From: a virus
DNA length: 33,104 nucleotides
Direction: 5' to 3' (one strand)
IMG/VR virus record: IMGVR_UViG_3300036785_000691
Span: 1 to 33,104 of that record
Every line of letters begins with the position of its first letter. Positions within the stretch are counted from its first letter, which is position 1. Below the pieces are notes generated by a model. It was not told the DNA's origin. It saw nothing but the letters and a program-made list of their open reading frames with translations, and ran no database searches. A program made the translations under genes and the position numbers. Positions 13,098 to 21,205 of the stretch are shown in pieces.

Positions 13098-15375
13098 CTC
13101 TTACCAGATCGCGCTCTCCGATGCCGAGAAGGGCCGTCTGGTCAATCGCATCGAGCTCGACTTCCTCGAGGCGAAGTCCGCGCACCTCGAGCGCACCATG
13201 AGATTCGCACGTTACCTCCAGCATTGGGAGAACCGCGTGGATCCGCCGAGCAAAGGCGACGAGCTGAAGCCGAACATGCGCGTGCCCCTGACGCAGTGGC
13301 AGGTCTTCAACAAGATCGCCCGCGACTTGCAGGCCCTGATCGGAGACGACGCCGAGATCACCGCGCGTCCCACGGGCCCGAGCGATGCGGACCTCGCGCA
13401 GAAGGTCGGGGCGTACATGACGTCGCGCATGTTCGACCAGATGGAGATCTTGAACCCGCTGTGCGTGTACCTATTCCAGAGGATCCTCTACGGGCGCGCG
13501 ATCGCCTACCGCCCCTGGTACCGGCGGGAGTTCGACTGGCTCGAGAACGGGGTAAAGAGCCGCGTGTGCGATTACGAGGGACCCGGCTTCGTGAACCTCC
13601 TGCCCGACGACATCATGACGCCGGGAGAGCGGGGCGTCCAATCGATCCACGATTTCAGCTACTGCATCCGGCGGGTCCGGGTCACAGTGGACGAGCTGCA
13701 GCGGGGCGACGGGAACCTCTACCAGGGGACCAGCAGCCCGGAGTTTGTGAAGCGCGCCCTAGGCTGGGCCCAGACCGGGTGGAACGACTACACGCTGGTG
13801 AGCCAGGACCCCGTCAGAACCGAGCAGGAGCGCAACGAGGGCATAGCGTACGACAACCAGAATTTTCTCTCGCGCCGCGGGCTGTGGGTGTGGGAGTGGT
13901 ACGGGAAGTGGCGCCCATTGCGGCGCCAGACCGACGACGCGCCCCAGGACGACATCGACCTGCGACTCCCCTTCGAGGCCGACTGGGTGGTGAAGATGAT
14001 TCCCGGACTGCGGGAGATCATCGGGTGCCAGGACTTGCTCGAGCTCTACCCGAGGATGCGGAAGCGCCGGCCGTTCTGCGAGACGTCGCTGATCAAAGAC
14101 GGGACCTACTGGTCGCAGGGATTCGGTTCCCTGCTCGAGTCTCTCGAGGACGAGGCCTCCGCAAATTCGCAGTTGCTCACCGCGGCCGGCGAATTGAGCG
14201 TCTGGCCGATCATCTTCTACAAACTCACGAGCGGCATGAAGCCGAAGAAGATGACCCTCGAGCCTGGCGCCTGTATCCCGACCGAGGACCCCGGCTCGGT
14301 GAACGTGATCAACCTCCGCCCGAATCTCGAGTACAGCCTGGCCAAGCAACAGGACACCTTGGCGATGGCCGAGCGCGTCACCGGCATCACCGACCAGTCC
14401 CTGGGACGTTCGATCGACCGTCCGAATGCGCCCCGCACGGCAACGGGCCAACTAGCGCTTATCGAGGAGGGGAATGTCCGCGCGTACCTGGATAGCACCG
14501 TGCTGCGCGAGGACATGGAGCAGATGATCGCGGACTTCTGGTATATGGACTGCGATTTAATCCCGCGCATCAACCCGGACGGGACCGAGTACGGCGGCAT
14601 CTGGTTCCGCGTGACTGAGAGTGCGAACGCCCCGTTCGACACGCGCAAGGGCGGCGCCTACATGACGCCCAAGGAATTCGGGGGACGGTACGACTTCCGC
14701 TTGAAGTTCGCGACCTCCGCATTCTCGCGCGAGGCCCAGGCCCAGAAGACGCTCTCGTTTTACAGCCTCGCCGCGCAGAACCCGATCGTCATGCAGAACC
14801 CTCGCGCCAATTGGGTGCTGTTAAATCGCACCGCGAAGGCCTTGGGGATCCTGGACTTCAACAGCGTGATTCCGGAGCCGCCTGATCTCGACGAGCCGAT
14901 CTCGCCTGACCTCGAGTGGACAAAGATGCTCGAGGGAGATCAGAACGTCCAGCCGAATCCGATGGACAACGACCAGATGCACATGATGATCCACATGAAG
15001 CAACTGGCCGAAAGCAAACAGGATCGGGACCCAGATATCCAGGCCGAGAATTTCCTGATCAAGCACATTATCGAGACCCGCCAGCAGATTGCGAGCAAAC
15101 AGGCGATGCAGGCCCTGACGCAGTCGCTCATCCAATCGATTCAGCCTGGCGGAGCGGGTCCGGGCGGGACGCCGGGCGTGATACAACCCGGCGGGCCTCC
15201 TCCGGGCTTCGGCGCGCCCCCGGGAGGCATGCCGCCGCCTCCTGGCGGGCCCCCCGGAGCGGGCGTACCGGCGCCGCCAGAGAACCCGCCGCCGAATAAC
15301 GCGGGTGGCTACATCATGCCGAGCCAGCATGTGGGCTCTAGCGCGGCACCGGTCGCGCAGAACGGGATGCTATGA
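13090..15375 (+). CDS. Portal protein (podovirus/P22-like), 761 aa
   Basis: The portal is the dodecameric ring at the head vertex through which DNA passes. The size, place after terL and composition fit large portals of short-tailed phages: an N-terminal helical part (RIELDFLEAKSAHLERTMRF, 18-37), IGDDAEITARPTGPSDADLA (84-103), a Trp-rich segment (GLWVWEWYGKWRPLR, about 260-275), and a long central part with NVINLRPNLEYSLAKQQD and TGITDQSLGRSIDRPNAPRT. The last 70 or so residues are Gly/Pro-rich. The start at 13090 overlaps the small gene before it by 8 nt. Identification rests on pattern and position. Confidence 0.88.
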   Translation: MPDSYQIALSDAEKGRLVNRIELDFLEAKSAHLERTMRFARYLQHWENRVDPPSKGDELKPNMRVPLTQWQVFNKIARDLQALIGDDAEITARPTGPSDADLAQKVGAYMTSRMFDQMEILNPLCVYLFQRILYGRAIAYRPWYRREFDWLENGVKSRVCDYEGPGFVNLLPDDIMTPGERGVQSIHDFSYCIRRVRVTVDELQRGDGNLYQGTSSPEFVKRALGWAQTGWNDYTLVSQDPVRTEQERNEGIAYDNQNFLSRRGLWVWEWYGKWRPLRRQTDDAPQDDIDLRLPFEADWVVKMIPGLREIIGCQDLLELYPRMRKRRPFCETSLIKDGTYWSQGFGSLLESLEDEASANSQLLTAAGELSVWPIIFYKLTSGMKPKKMTLEPGACIPTEDPGSVNVINLRPNLEYSLAKQQDTLAMAERVTGITDQSLGRSIDRPNAPRTATGQLALIEEGNVRAYLDSTVLREDMEQMIADFWYMDCDLIPRINPDGTEYGGIWFRVTESANAPFDTRKGGAYMTPKEFGGRYDFRLKFATSAFSREAQAQKTLSFYSLAAQNPIVMQNPRANWVLLNRTAKALGILDFNSVIPEPPDLDEPISPDLEWTKMLEGDQNVQPNPMDNDQMHMMIHMKQLAESKQDRDPDIQAENFLIKHIIETRQQIASKQAMQALTQSLIQSIQPGGAGPGGTPGVIQPGGPPPGFGAPPGGMPPPPGGPPGAGVPAPPENPPPNNAGGYIMPSQHVGSSAAPVAQNGML

Positions 15376-15644
15376 CGCCTGATGACCTCGAGCCCAACGA
15401 GCAGCTCGACGCGATCGAGGAGTTGACGCGCTCTGACGGGTACCGGCTGGTGGCCCAGAGGATGGAGTTTGTAGTGGGACAGAAGCAGGTCGCGCTCGAA
15501 TCGGAGTACATGGTAACGCGCCCCGATGACGCGAACTACACACGCGGCATGATTGCCGGCGTGAAGCTCTGCCTGGATCTGCCGGTGAGGATGCATACCG
15601 AGATTCACGACGAAATCAAGGAAAAGACGAGAAAGGTGAGGTAA
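15372..15644 (+). CDS. Hypothetical protein, 90 aa
   Basis: Starts in the ATGA overlapping the portal stop. Mostly helical and acidic (MTPDDLEPNEQLDAIEELTR), then QRMEFVVGQKQVALESEYMV and a Lys/Arg-rich end (HDEIKEKTRKVR). Its place directly behind the portal suggests a head-assembly accessory role. No family is recognised. The next gene starts 2 nt later. Confidence 0.65.
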   Translation: MTPDDLEPNEQLDAIEELTRSDGYRLVAQRMEFVVGQKQVALESEYMVTRPDDANYTRGMIAGVKLCLDLPVRMHTEIHDEIKEKTRKVR

Positions 15645-15646
15645 CA

Positions 15647-15817
15647 ATGCCGTGGCGATCGAGCGACGTAGCCGGAAAAACAAAAAAAGCGACGAGCCCG
15701 GTAGCGAAACGCCAGTGGGTCCACGTCGCAAACCAGCTCCTGGCGGCGGGGAAGCCCGAGGGACAGGCGATACGGGAAGCGAACGCGGTAGCGGCGCGCA
15801 GGAAGAGGAACCAGTGA
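15647..15817 (+). CDS. Conserved small basic phage protein, 56 aa
   Basis: ATG 15647 has GAGAAAGGTGAGG just upstream. The sequence MPWRSSDVAGKTKKATSPVA then AKRQWVHVANQLLAAGKPEG and AIREANAVAARRK matches a pattern I know from phages and bacteria: MPW-x-x-x-D...TKKA...KRQW-x-x-VAN...EG-x-AIR-x-AN-x-x. It is a small, strongly basic protein of unknown function. The stop overlaps the next start by one base. Confidence 0.7.
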   Translation: MPWRSSDVAGKTKKATSPVAKRQWVHVANQLLAAGKPEGQAIREANAVAARRKRNQ

Positions 15818-16071
15818 TGGCGAAAAAAACTACTTACGAAACCGATGAGGACCTCGATCGCACCGTGGCCGCGGTGCACCAGGACAAAGGCGAGGCCCGC
15901 AAGATGATGGCCTCCCTGATCGCCGGCGGATTGCTGGCCGCGCACGGGATCGATGCGGGGGGCGCCACCCCGCAGTACATCGCCAAAAAAGCCCTGGCGA
16001 TCGCTGACGCGATTGTGAAGGAAGTTGACTCACCCGAGGATGACGGTGAGGGGAAATGGGTGACTACATGA
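15817..16071 (+). CDS. Hypothetical protein, 84 aa
   Basis: MAKKTTYETDEDLDRTVAAV begins a mostly helical protein, with an Ala/Gly-rich middle (MMASLIAGGLLAAHGIDAGG, residues 30-49), then TPQYIAKKALAIADAIVKEV and an acidic tail. The middle is hydrophobic but too broken for a membrane helix. It overlaps the neighbours by 1 nt and 4 nt. The longer open frame upstream shadows the preceding gene. Function unknown. Confidence 0.65.
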   Translation: MAKKTTYETDEDLDRTVAAVHQDKGEARKMMASLIAGGLLAAHGIDAGGATPQYIAKKALAIADAIVKEVDSPEDDGEGKWVTT

Positions 16072-16232
16072 CAAAAAGAAACGCGCCGCCACCGGTGGAC
16101 GACGACGAGAGCGAGGCAGCGGAGCCCGCGCCGGCGCCGGCCCGCGGCAGGAAGCGGGGCAGGGTAGCGCCCCCGGGAGCCTCCACCCCGCAATGGAAGA
16201 AGATCGCGGCCGCTATGGCGCCGAAGAAGTAA
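16068..16232 (+). CDS. Small disordered basic protein, 54 aa
   Basis: From ATG 16068 (MTKRNAPPPVDDDESEAAEP) the protein is low complexity: an acidic patch, a Pro/Ala stretch and a basic patch (ARGRKRGRV), then TPQWKKIAAAMAPKK. It is probably disordered and may bind DNA or a capsid component. The ATGA overlap with the previous gene and direct contact with the next (stop 16230-16232, start 16233) support it. Confidence 0.55.
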   Translation: MTKRNAPPPVDDDESEAAEPAPAPARGRKRGRVAPPGASTPQWKKIAAAMAPKK

Positions 16233-16574
16233 ATGCATGCCGCGGTGATCATCGGCGAACTCTGCCCCGGGTGCCAGAAGTACCGGAGCCCCGTGGACAT
16301 GATCCCGCACCTTGGCTACACGCAGTGCGTGTACTGCGAACTGCGGCACCGCGAAGCTCTCCACTGCCTCGCGACCGGGACGCCACCGAAAGAGTGTTCC
16401 GAGTGCCACACACCGTGGGAAGAGTTCAGGGCCCGCGGCGAGAACAAGATGATCATCCACATGGAGGCCGGCCGCTACAAGTTCATGTGCCTCGCGTGCA
16501 ACGAGGCCTACCTGCCGAAGCGCAGAGAACTATATGGGCCGACCGAGTTTGGGTGGAAGAACAAGCTGCGTTAG
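16233..16574 (+). CDS. Two-site zinc-binding protein, 113 aa
   Basis: Four CxxC pairs are visible: CPGC (11-14), CVYC (32-35), CSEC (55-58) and CLAC (86-89). This suggests two zinc-ribbon or treble-clef sites. The start sits directly on the previous stop. Cys-rich proteins of this size in late operons are often of unknown role. It could bind nucleic acid or be a host-takeover factor. Confidence 0.65.
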   Translation: MHAAVIIGELCPGCQKYRSPVDMIPHLGYTQCVYCELRHREALHCLATGTPPKECSECHTPWEEFRARGENKMIIHMEAGRYKFMCLACNEAYLPKRRELYGPTEFGWKNKLR

Positions 16575-16861
16575 AGGCGAGCTTCTATGGCCCCATCTTC
16601 TGAAAATTCGTCGCGTGCGGGGATGGCCAGCCACTCAGCGGTGAGAAGCTGCAGTTCCGCATCATTGAGGCCGCGGCGAAGGTGGAGACACACAGGCTTC
16701 CAGAATTCAACAGAATCGCCCATGCCGACGCCCTCAAGCATTCGATCCAACCGTCTTCGAGCCTCGCGGCGCACGCCTTCTCCCCACCGCTCAGTGCTCA
16801 CGGGCCTGCTGCCGGTCCACCGTGCGATCGAGGCGTGCCACACGGGCCGCCCGGAGTTCAC
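16571..16861 (-). CDS. Conserved hypothetical protein on the minus strand, 96 aa
   Basis: The protein reads VWHASIARWTGSRPVSTERW (7-26), then REARRRLDRMLEGVGMGDSV, then FWKPVCLHLRRGLNDAELQL and AEWLAIPARDEFSEDG. WHASIAxW...LHLRRxLxDAE...WLAIPAxDEFS is, from memory, the pattern of a conserved phage/bacterial hypothetical protein, so I treat it as real although it opposes the late operon. The start is GTG at 16861 or GTG 16843 (directly before Trp8); no clear ribosome binding site at either. It meets the gene ending at 16574 tail to tail with 4 nt shared. Confidence 0.65.
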   Translation of the reverse strand: MNSGRPVWHASIARWTGSRPVSTERWGEGVRREARRRLDRMLEGVGMGDSVEFWKPVCLHLRRGLNDAELQLLTAEWLAIPARDEFSEDGAIEARL

Positions 16862-16998
16862 CGTGAGTCATTTGTTGACGGTCAAGATGAGGGACCAGGG
16901 CAAATCGATTCGGCGGAACGCGGCCGGATCCGTATCATTGGCTCGGGCCAGAGGATTCGAAATTGCATAAGCCTGCATGCCAGTCATAGAGAAAGTTT

Positions 16999-17847
16999 AT
17001 GCCAGAAGATGAAGGCCTTGAGTTAGAGGGCCAGGAAAAACAGGAACAGAAACCGGAGACGGTCACAATATCCAAGGCCGAGTTCGACCGCATGCAGCGG
17101 GAGACTCAAGAGGCCCGTCAATCGGAGCGCTTCTGGGCCGACCGGGCCCGAGGGAATGGGAACGGCCACGCCGCAGCTCCGCAGATCACAGAAGAAGAAG
17201 AGCCGATCGAGACCGCGGACCTCCTCCCCAAGCCGAAGAAGGTCACGGGCGCGGGCGACGTGGACGAGGCGATCTTCAATGACCCGGACAAGTGGCTCGA
17301 GGCGATCGCCAAGGGCCCCAAGGCCATTGAGGCCCTGGTAAAAAAGCAAGGCTACGTCAACGCCGAAGAGGTCGCGGAGATCGCGTCCAAGGTCGCAAAG
17401 CGCACGGTGGACGTGGAGCGCGGGAAGATCAACACCGACGCCCGCCTGATGAATGCCTTCCCGGACCTCGCCGACAACAAGAGCGAGCTCTTCAAGGCCA
17501 CCGCGGAAGAGTACCAGGAGCTGATCGCGTTCGACCCCTCCGCGCAGAAGTCGCCGGCTACCCTCTTTGCGGCCGCGAAAGCCGCCAAGGCCAGGCTCGC
17601 CGCCGCGGCCCCGAAGCGCAAGGACGACGAGGACTACGAGGAGACCTACGATCGCGTGGAGACCAACCGCCGGCGCCGGGTGGAGGCCCAGGATGGCTCA
17701 CGCGCCGGACGCGCGGCACGCGACGAGGATAGCGACTCGATGGGACCCCAGGCCAAGCAGATCGCCAAGATGATGGGCATCACCGAGGACGAATTCAAGG
17801 CCGAGAAGAAGAAGACCGACGCGACCAGGAGGGCAGGACGTGCCTAA
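16999..17847 (+). CDS. Putative scaffolding protein, 282 aa
   Basis: A highly charged, mostly helical protein between portal and capsid genes, the usual place of the scaffold that guides procapsid assembly. N-terminus MPEDEGLELEGQEKQEQKPE, then a coiled-coil-like run (ISKAEFDRMQRETQEARQSE), acidic patch (TEEEEPIETADL), a central AEEVAEIASKVAKRTVDVER and a basic C-terminal third (APKRKDDEDYEETYDRVETN, then KAEKKKTDATRRAGRA). The basic C-terminal helix is typical for capsid binding in scaffolds. No protease domain is seen. Confidence 0.7.
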   Translation: MPEDEGLELEGQEKQEQKPETVTISKAEFDRMQRETQEARQSERFWADRARGNGNGHAAAPQITEEEEPIETADLLPKPKKVTGAGDVDEAIFNDPDKWLEAIAKGPKAIEALVKKQGYVNAEEVAEIASKVAKRTVDVERGKINTDARLMNAFPDLADNKSELFKATAEEYQELIAFDPSAQKSPATLFAAAKAAKARLAAAAPKRKDDEDYEETYDRVETNRRRRVEAQDGSRAGRAARDEDSDSMGPQAKQIAKMMGITEDEFKAEKKKTDATRRAGRA

Positions 17848-18433
17848 AGGGAATTTCATCGAGAACGCGGACGACGCCGGCATCCCCGAGAGTCCCGTGC
17901 TACGCGAGCCGCGGGAAGATAGCCCGAACCCCGTTCTTGATTGCCATGTAGGCGGGCAACTGGTGAGAGACATGCCGATCGAGAACCAAGGCCGGATCCT
18001 CTACCAGCAGACCGACGAGGGGATCGCGGAGTATAACGCCGGCAAAGAGCCGCGGCGCGTCCAGGTGATGCGCGACGAACTCACCAAGGGCCTCGATCAC
18101 CGGCGGGACGCGGTCAAAGATTTCGGGATGAACCTCGGCGAGGCCCCGAATAACTTTCGCGAGGCGATGGAAAAGCACATCAAGCCGGGCATGAAGGGCC
18201 GCTTCCTCTCGCCCCGTGTGGTAGACCGCCGCGGGATGCGCGGGTGGGAGCCGGTCCTGGACGAAAAAGGCGAGCAGGTCAAGGTCGGCAACATGTTTCT
18301 CGGCCAGATGTCGGCCGAGGCCGCGAAGACCCGCAACAAAAAGGTCCGCGAGTACGGCAGCAGGCTGCTCGGACAGGTCACCGAAAACTACATGCAGGAG
18401 GGCGGGAAAACCGCTCTCGTTGACAAGGATTAA
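17840..18433 (+). CDS. Conserved phage protein, 197 aa
   Basis: GTG 17840, with AGGAGGG a few bases upstream and an 8-nt overlap with the scaffold gene. MPKGNFIENADDAGIPESPV begins a hydrophilic, mixed-charge protein. The second half (GMKGRFLSPRVVDRRGMRGW, about 113-132, then EPVLDEKGEQVKVGNMFLGQ) looks folded and resembles a phage structural or head-assembly accessory of unknown function. The next gene follows after 247 nt of structured DNA, so this gene probably ends the scaffold transcript or reads through. Confidence 0.65.
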   Translation: MPKGNFIENADDAGIPESPVLREPREDSPNPVLDCHVGGQLVRDMPIENQGRILYQQTDEGIAEYNAGKEPRRVQVMRDELTKGLDHRRDAVKDFGMNLGEAPNNFREAMEKHIKPGMKGRFLSPRVVDRRGMRGWEPVLDEKGEQVKVGNMFLGQMSAEAAKTRNKKVREYGSRLLGQVTENYMQEGGKTALVDKD

Positions 18434-18680
18434 CAGTCTCGGAAGCGGGGGCCGGGCCTCGTTTGGGCAAAATCTCGGGGGAGGTTCGCTCCTACGTACG
18501 AGGCGCACAGTCCCCAGCCCCCGCGGCCGGGAATGAAATTTGGTGGGCAGGAAATGCGAAGCAAGCGTCCCATATCGTGGCCACAAGCCCAATGGGGGAG
18601 CCGCAGGGCCTCTGGCGGCAGTCTTCGCTCCTTTGAGGCAAGACCGTATCGTTTGCAAATTTCTCGAAAGGAGTGAATGA
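18434..18680. promoter_or_regulatory. Structured leader of the capsid genes
   Basis: A 247-nt gap without a gene, directly upstream of the decoration-like and capsid genes. Nested inverted repeats: GCGGGGGC (18445-18452) with GCCCCCGC (18517-18524), GCCTCGT (18456-18462) with ACGAGGC (18498-18504), and GGAG with CTCC around a GTTCG loop (about 18484-18495). A second hairpin is GCCGCAG (18600-18606) with CTGGCGGC (18612-18619). It would form a long structured 5' leader. A good ribosome binding site (AAAGGAG) precedes the ATG at 18681. Confidence 0.55.
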
Positions 18681-19229
18681 ATGCCAAATATCAACAACCC
18701 GATCGGGTTCCGCCCACAGATGCGGTCCCAGGCGGGTGGTTTCGGTGTCGGCATCGGAGCCCATAAACTTGTGGGACTGGCGGCAGCCCTCTATATTGGT
18801 GACGTCGTCACCAAGGCCGCGGGCGGCACCAAACCGACTGCCTGCATCACCAACGTCCTCACCCCCGGCACCACGCCGGCGTTAGGCTCCGTCCTCAACT
18901 GGGGCCCGGCCTCAACCGCCACCGACCACAATGTGGTCCTCGCGAGCGGCAACCAGGTCTTCGAGTGCCAGGGGGACGGCACAGGGGCGGTTTTCCTGGT
19001 AGCCGCGTCGATGTCGAAGAACGCAAACTTCGCGCTCAATCTGCCGGCCATCCCGGCCCTGAAACTCTCGGGGCACTGCCTGTCAGAGACAAGCCTCGCC
19101 GTCACCAATACCCTGGACCTCAAAGTCCGGAAGCTGTGGGAAGACCCCAACAACGTGTTCGGGGCATTCGCGCGTGTTGAAGTCACCTTCAACAACCTGG
19201 TCGACGCGGACCAGAAGGCAGGCATCTAA
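18681..19229 (+). CDS. Putative head decoration / minor capsid protein, 182 aa
   Basis: MPNINNPIGFRPQMRSQAGG followed by ALYIGDVVTKAAGGTKP resembles phage structural proteins that begin M-x-N-x-N-[NP]-x-GF and carry a [AV]-x-[YL]IGD-[VL]V segment, often seen next to capsid genes. It is beta-rich with Gly/Thr and few charges (TATDHNVVLASGNQVFEC). AAAGGAG sits 6 nt before the ATG. Its stop overlaps the capsid start by one base (TAATG), so the two are likely expressed together. Decoration (cement) protein is the best guess. Confidence 0.65.
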   Translation: MPNINNPIGFRPQMRSQAGGFGVGIGAHKLVGLAAALYIGDVVTKAAGGTKPTACITNVLTPGTTPALGSVLNWGPASTATDHNVVLASGNQVFECQGDGTGAVFLVAASMSKNANFALNLPAIPALKLSGHCLSETSLAVTNTLDLKVRKLWEDPNNVFGAFARVEVTFNNLVDADQKAGI

Positions 19230-20155
19230 TGATGTTCCGCGGTAGTTTCTCGGACTTCTTCGACACCACGATGCTGCCGGCGTTAAACGCCAAAATCTGG
19301 AAGACCTTCAACCAGAAGCAGCAGCTCTACAGCAAATTGCTGTTTGTGGACACCACCACCCGCATGATCGAGCAGTTCGGCCAGATGGCCGGCGTCGGCC
19401 TCGCGGTAAAAATCGCTGAAGGCGCGGACACCCCGGTCGACAACTTCGTCCAGGGGTTCAACAAGACCTTCAAGCCCGCGAAGTTCGGCCTCGGCATCGC
19501 AGCTTCGCAGGAGCTCGTGGAAGACGACCAGGTCGGCATCATCAGCCGGCGCGCTGTGGCCCTGGCGAATTCGATCAACCAGACGATCGAGATCCAGGGG
19601 GCATCGGTCTACAACAACGGCTTCGACGGCGTGAACTTCCCGGGCCCCGACGGGAAGGCCCTGTTCGCGGTGGATCACCCGCTGGTGAAATCCGGCGGCG
19701 TGCAGACCAACCTCGGTCCCGCGGCCGACTTGGACATCGCCTCGCTTGAGAGCGCCCTGACCGACTGGGAACTCACCAAGACGCACGAGGGATTCCTGCA
19801 ATTGCTTCCTACGCCCAACGTCCTGGTGGCGGCCGCCAACCGTTGGAACGTGGCCGAGATCCTCAAGTCTCAGCAGCGATCGGACACCGCAAACAACGCG
19901 ATCAACGCCTTCAAGTACACCGAGCAGGGCGGGACGCTAGACTTTATCATCTGGTCCTTCCTCACCGACCCGGACGCCTGGTTCCTGGTGGCGCCGTCCG
20001 CAGAGACGGAGACCATGTGGCTCTGGCGCAAGCAACCGTACACGAAAAGCGATTTTCTGGAGATCAAGGAAATCGGGTACGTGTTCATGAGATACCGGGC
20101 CGATTTCGGGTTCTTCGGCTGGAAAGGCGTGTATGGCAATCCCGGGGCGCCATAG
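19229..20155 (+). CDS. Major capsid protein (HK97-fold, Mu gpT-like), 308 aa
   Basis: Builds the icosahedral head. A length of 308 aa is normal for a protein not carrying a delta domain or fused protease. Features: FSDFFDTTMLPALNAKIWKT (7-26), a loop GADTPVDNFVQG, EDDQVGIISRRAVALANSIN (98-117) and the Mu gpT-like FAVDHPLVKSGGVQTN (146-161). A late FFGWKGVYGN precedes the end. It lies between the decoration-like gene and a strong terminator, as expected for the most abundant product. The next-codon Met (19232) is an equal start. Confidence 0.88.
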   Translation: MMFRGSFSDFFDTTMLPALNAKIWKTFNQKQQLYSKLLFVDTTTRMIEQFGQMAGVGLAVKIAEGADTPVDNFVQGFNKTFKPAKFGLGIAASQELVEDDQVGIISRRAVALANSINQTIEIQGASVYNNGFDGVNFPGPDGKALFAVDHPLVKSGGVQTNLGPAADLDIASLESALTDWELTKTHEGFLQLLPTPNVLVAAANRWNVAEILKSQQRSDTANNAINAFKYTEQGGTLDFIIWSFLTDPDAWFLVAPSAETETMWLWRKQPYTKSDFLEIKEIGYVFMRYRADFGFFGWKGVYGNPGAP

Positions 20156-20182
20156 ACCCTAATTCTCCCTAGCAGCGCTAAT

Positions 20183-20223
20183 GGGGCGGGCTTGCATAAA
20201 CCCCGCGGGCCCGCCCCCTTTTT
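20183..20223 (+). terminator. Strong intrinsic terminator after the capsid gene
   Basis: GGGGCGGGC (20183-20191) pairs perfectly with GCCCGCCCC (20209-20217), a 9-bp GC-rich stem, and is followed after one C by TTTTT (20219-20223). It sits 27 nt after the capsid stop and before the next start at 20251, so it separates head and tail expression. Confidence 0.9.
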
Positions 20224-20250
20224 AGGATCCAACCAACCACTGGAGAAGAC

Positions 20251-20721
20251 ATGCAACCAACACGATTAACGAGTTTGGAAATCAGGCCCACGCGCGGGAA
20301 CCTGAACGCGGTAGTGGGGGCGCACTCCTCCCTCACGGTGAACGGGAATTTAGTCGCCTTGACGGACGCCCTCACGCCGGTCTTCAACGTGGCGATCGCG
20401 CCCGGCGGGACGGCGGGCGGCATCATCTTCGCCACCATCGAGGCCGGCAACGGGACAGACGCCCAGTCTCTCACCAAGGTAGCGACGTTCGCGGCGGTCA
20501 ATAAGGGCGGGACCATTACCGCGACTTTCACCGACGTGACCGGGGCTGACGCATTCGCGGCATCGGTCACCCTGACCACTCTGACGGTGGCCTGGACGGA
20601 AACGCCGCATACCGGCTACTTCACCGTGAACCTCACGCCGGCCGGGTCATTGACCGAGACGATGTACGACGTGAGTTTCTTCGTTCTGTTGATGACCGGC
20701 GGCGGCGTGACTCCGCTCTAG
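20251..20721 (+). CDS. Virion protein, first of two tandem paralogues, 156 aa
   Basis: MQPTRLTSLEIRPTRGNLNA starts a beta-rich Gly/Thr/Ala protein, with GGIIFATIEAGNGTD (57-71) and TPAGSLTETMYDVSFFVLLM (128-147). The same opening, central and closing blocks recur in the neighbour at 20735, also 156 aa. The composition and place between capsid and adaptor genes suggest a head decoration, neck or tail subunit. The start has TGGAGAAG upstream. It follows the terminator, so it may have its own promoter. Confidence 0.75.
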   Translation: MQPTRLTSLEIRPTRGNLNAVVGAHSSLTVNGNLVALTDALTPVFNVAIAPGGTAGGIIFATIEAGNGTDAQSLTKVATFAAVNKGGTITATFTDVTGADAFAASVTLTTLTVAWTETPHTGYFTVNLTPAGSLTETMYDVSFFVLLMTGGGVTPL

Positions 20722-20734
20722 TCCGAGGATACCC

Positions 20735-21205
20735 ATGCAGCCGACACGATACACCAAACTCGAAATCAGGCCCACGCGGGGCAACCTGAATAGTGTCCGG
20801 AATGCAAGCTCGGCCCTCACGGTGGACGGCAACGTCGTCGCCTTGAAAGACGCGGCAACCCCGGTCTTCCAAATAAACCTCGGCCCGCTAACTACGGCCG
20901 GCGGTATCATCTTCGCCACGATTGAGGCCGGCAACGGCACTGACCTCCAGTGCCTAACTCAAATCGTCACCTACGCGGCCGTCCGTAAGGACGTGATCAG
21001 CTTCGTCACCATTACGGAGCTCGCGCCGGCCGATGCGCTGGCATTGAGCCTCGGGACCAGCACGCTGACGGCGGCCTGGTCGAATATCAACCCGACGCCC
21101 GGCGTAATCACCGTCCAGGTCACGCCGGCCGGGTCATTGACTGAAACCATGTATGACGTGTCTTTCTTCGTTATGGCGATGAATGGCCAAGTGAACGGGC
21201 TGTGA
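20735..21205 (+). CDS. Virion protein, second of two tandem paralogues, 156 aa
   Basis: MQPTRYTKLEIRPTRGNLNS matches the preceding protein in the opening 20 residues except for a few substitutions. GGIIFATIEAGNGTD and TPAGSLTETMYDVSFFV are identical, while the middle (about 72-125) has diverged. It is 13 nt behind the first copy, and its stop overlaps the next start (GTGA at 21202-21205). Probably an ancient tandem duplication of one structural gene. The role is not known. Confidence 0.75.
   Translation: MQPTRYTKLEIRPTRGNLNSVRNASSALTVDGNVVALKDAATPVFQINLGPLTTAGGIIFATIEAGNGTDLQCLTQIVTYAAVRKDVISFVTITELAPADALALSLGTSTLTAAWSNINPTPGVITVQVTPAGSLTETMYDVSFFVMAMNGQVNGL

Noticed and set aside
13224-14495. 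423-codon open frame in another plus-strand frame inside the portal gene
   Set aside because: Arg/Gly/Ala/Pro-rich shadow of the portal frame, which has the expected size and context.
18434-18680. tRNA gene in the gap before the capsid genes
   Set aside because: No cloverleaf with a T-loop GTTCGA-type motif and acceptor stem fits. The pairing is nested and longer than tRNA arms.
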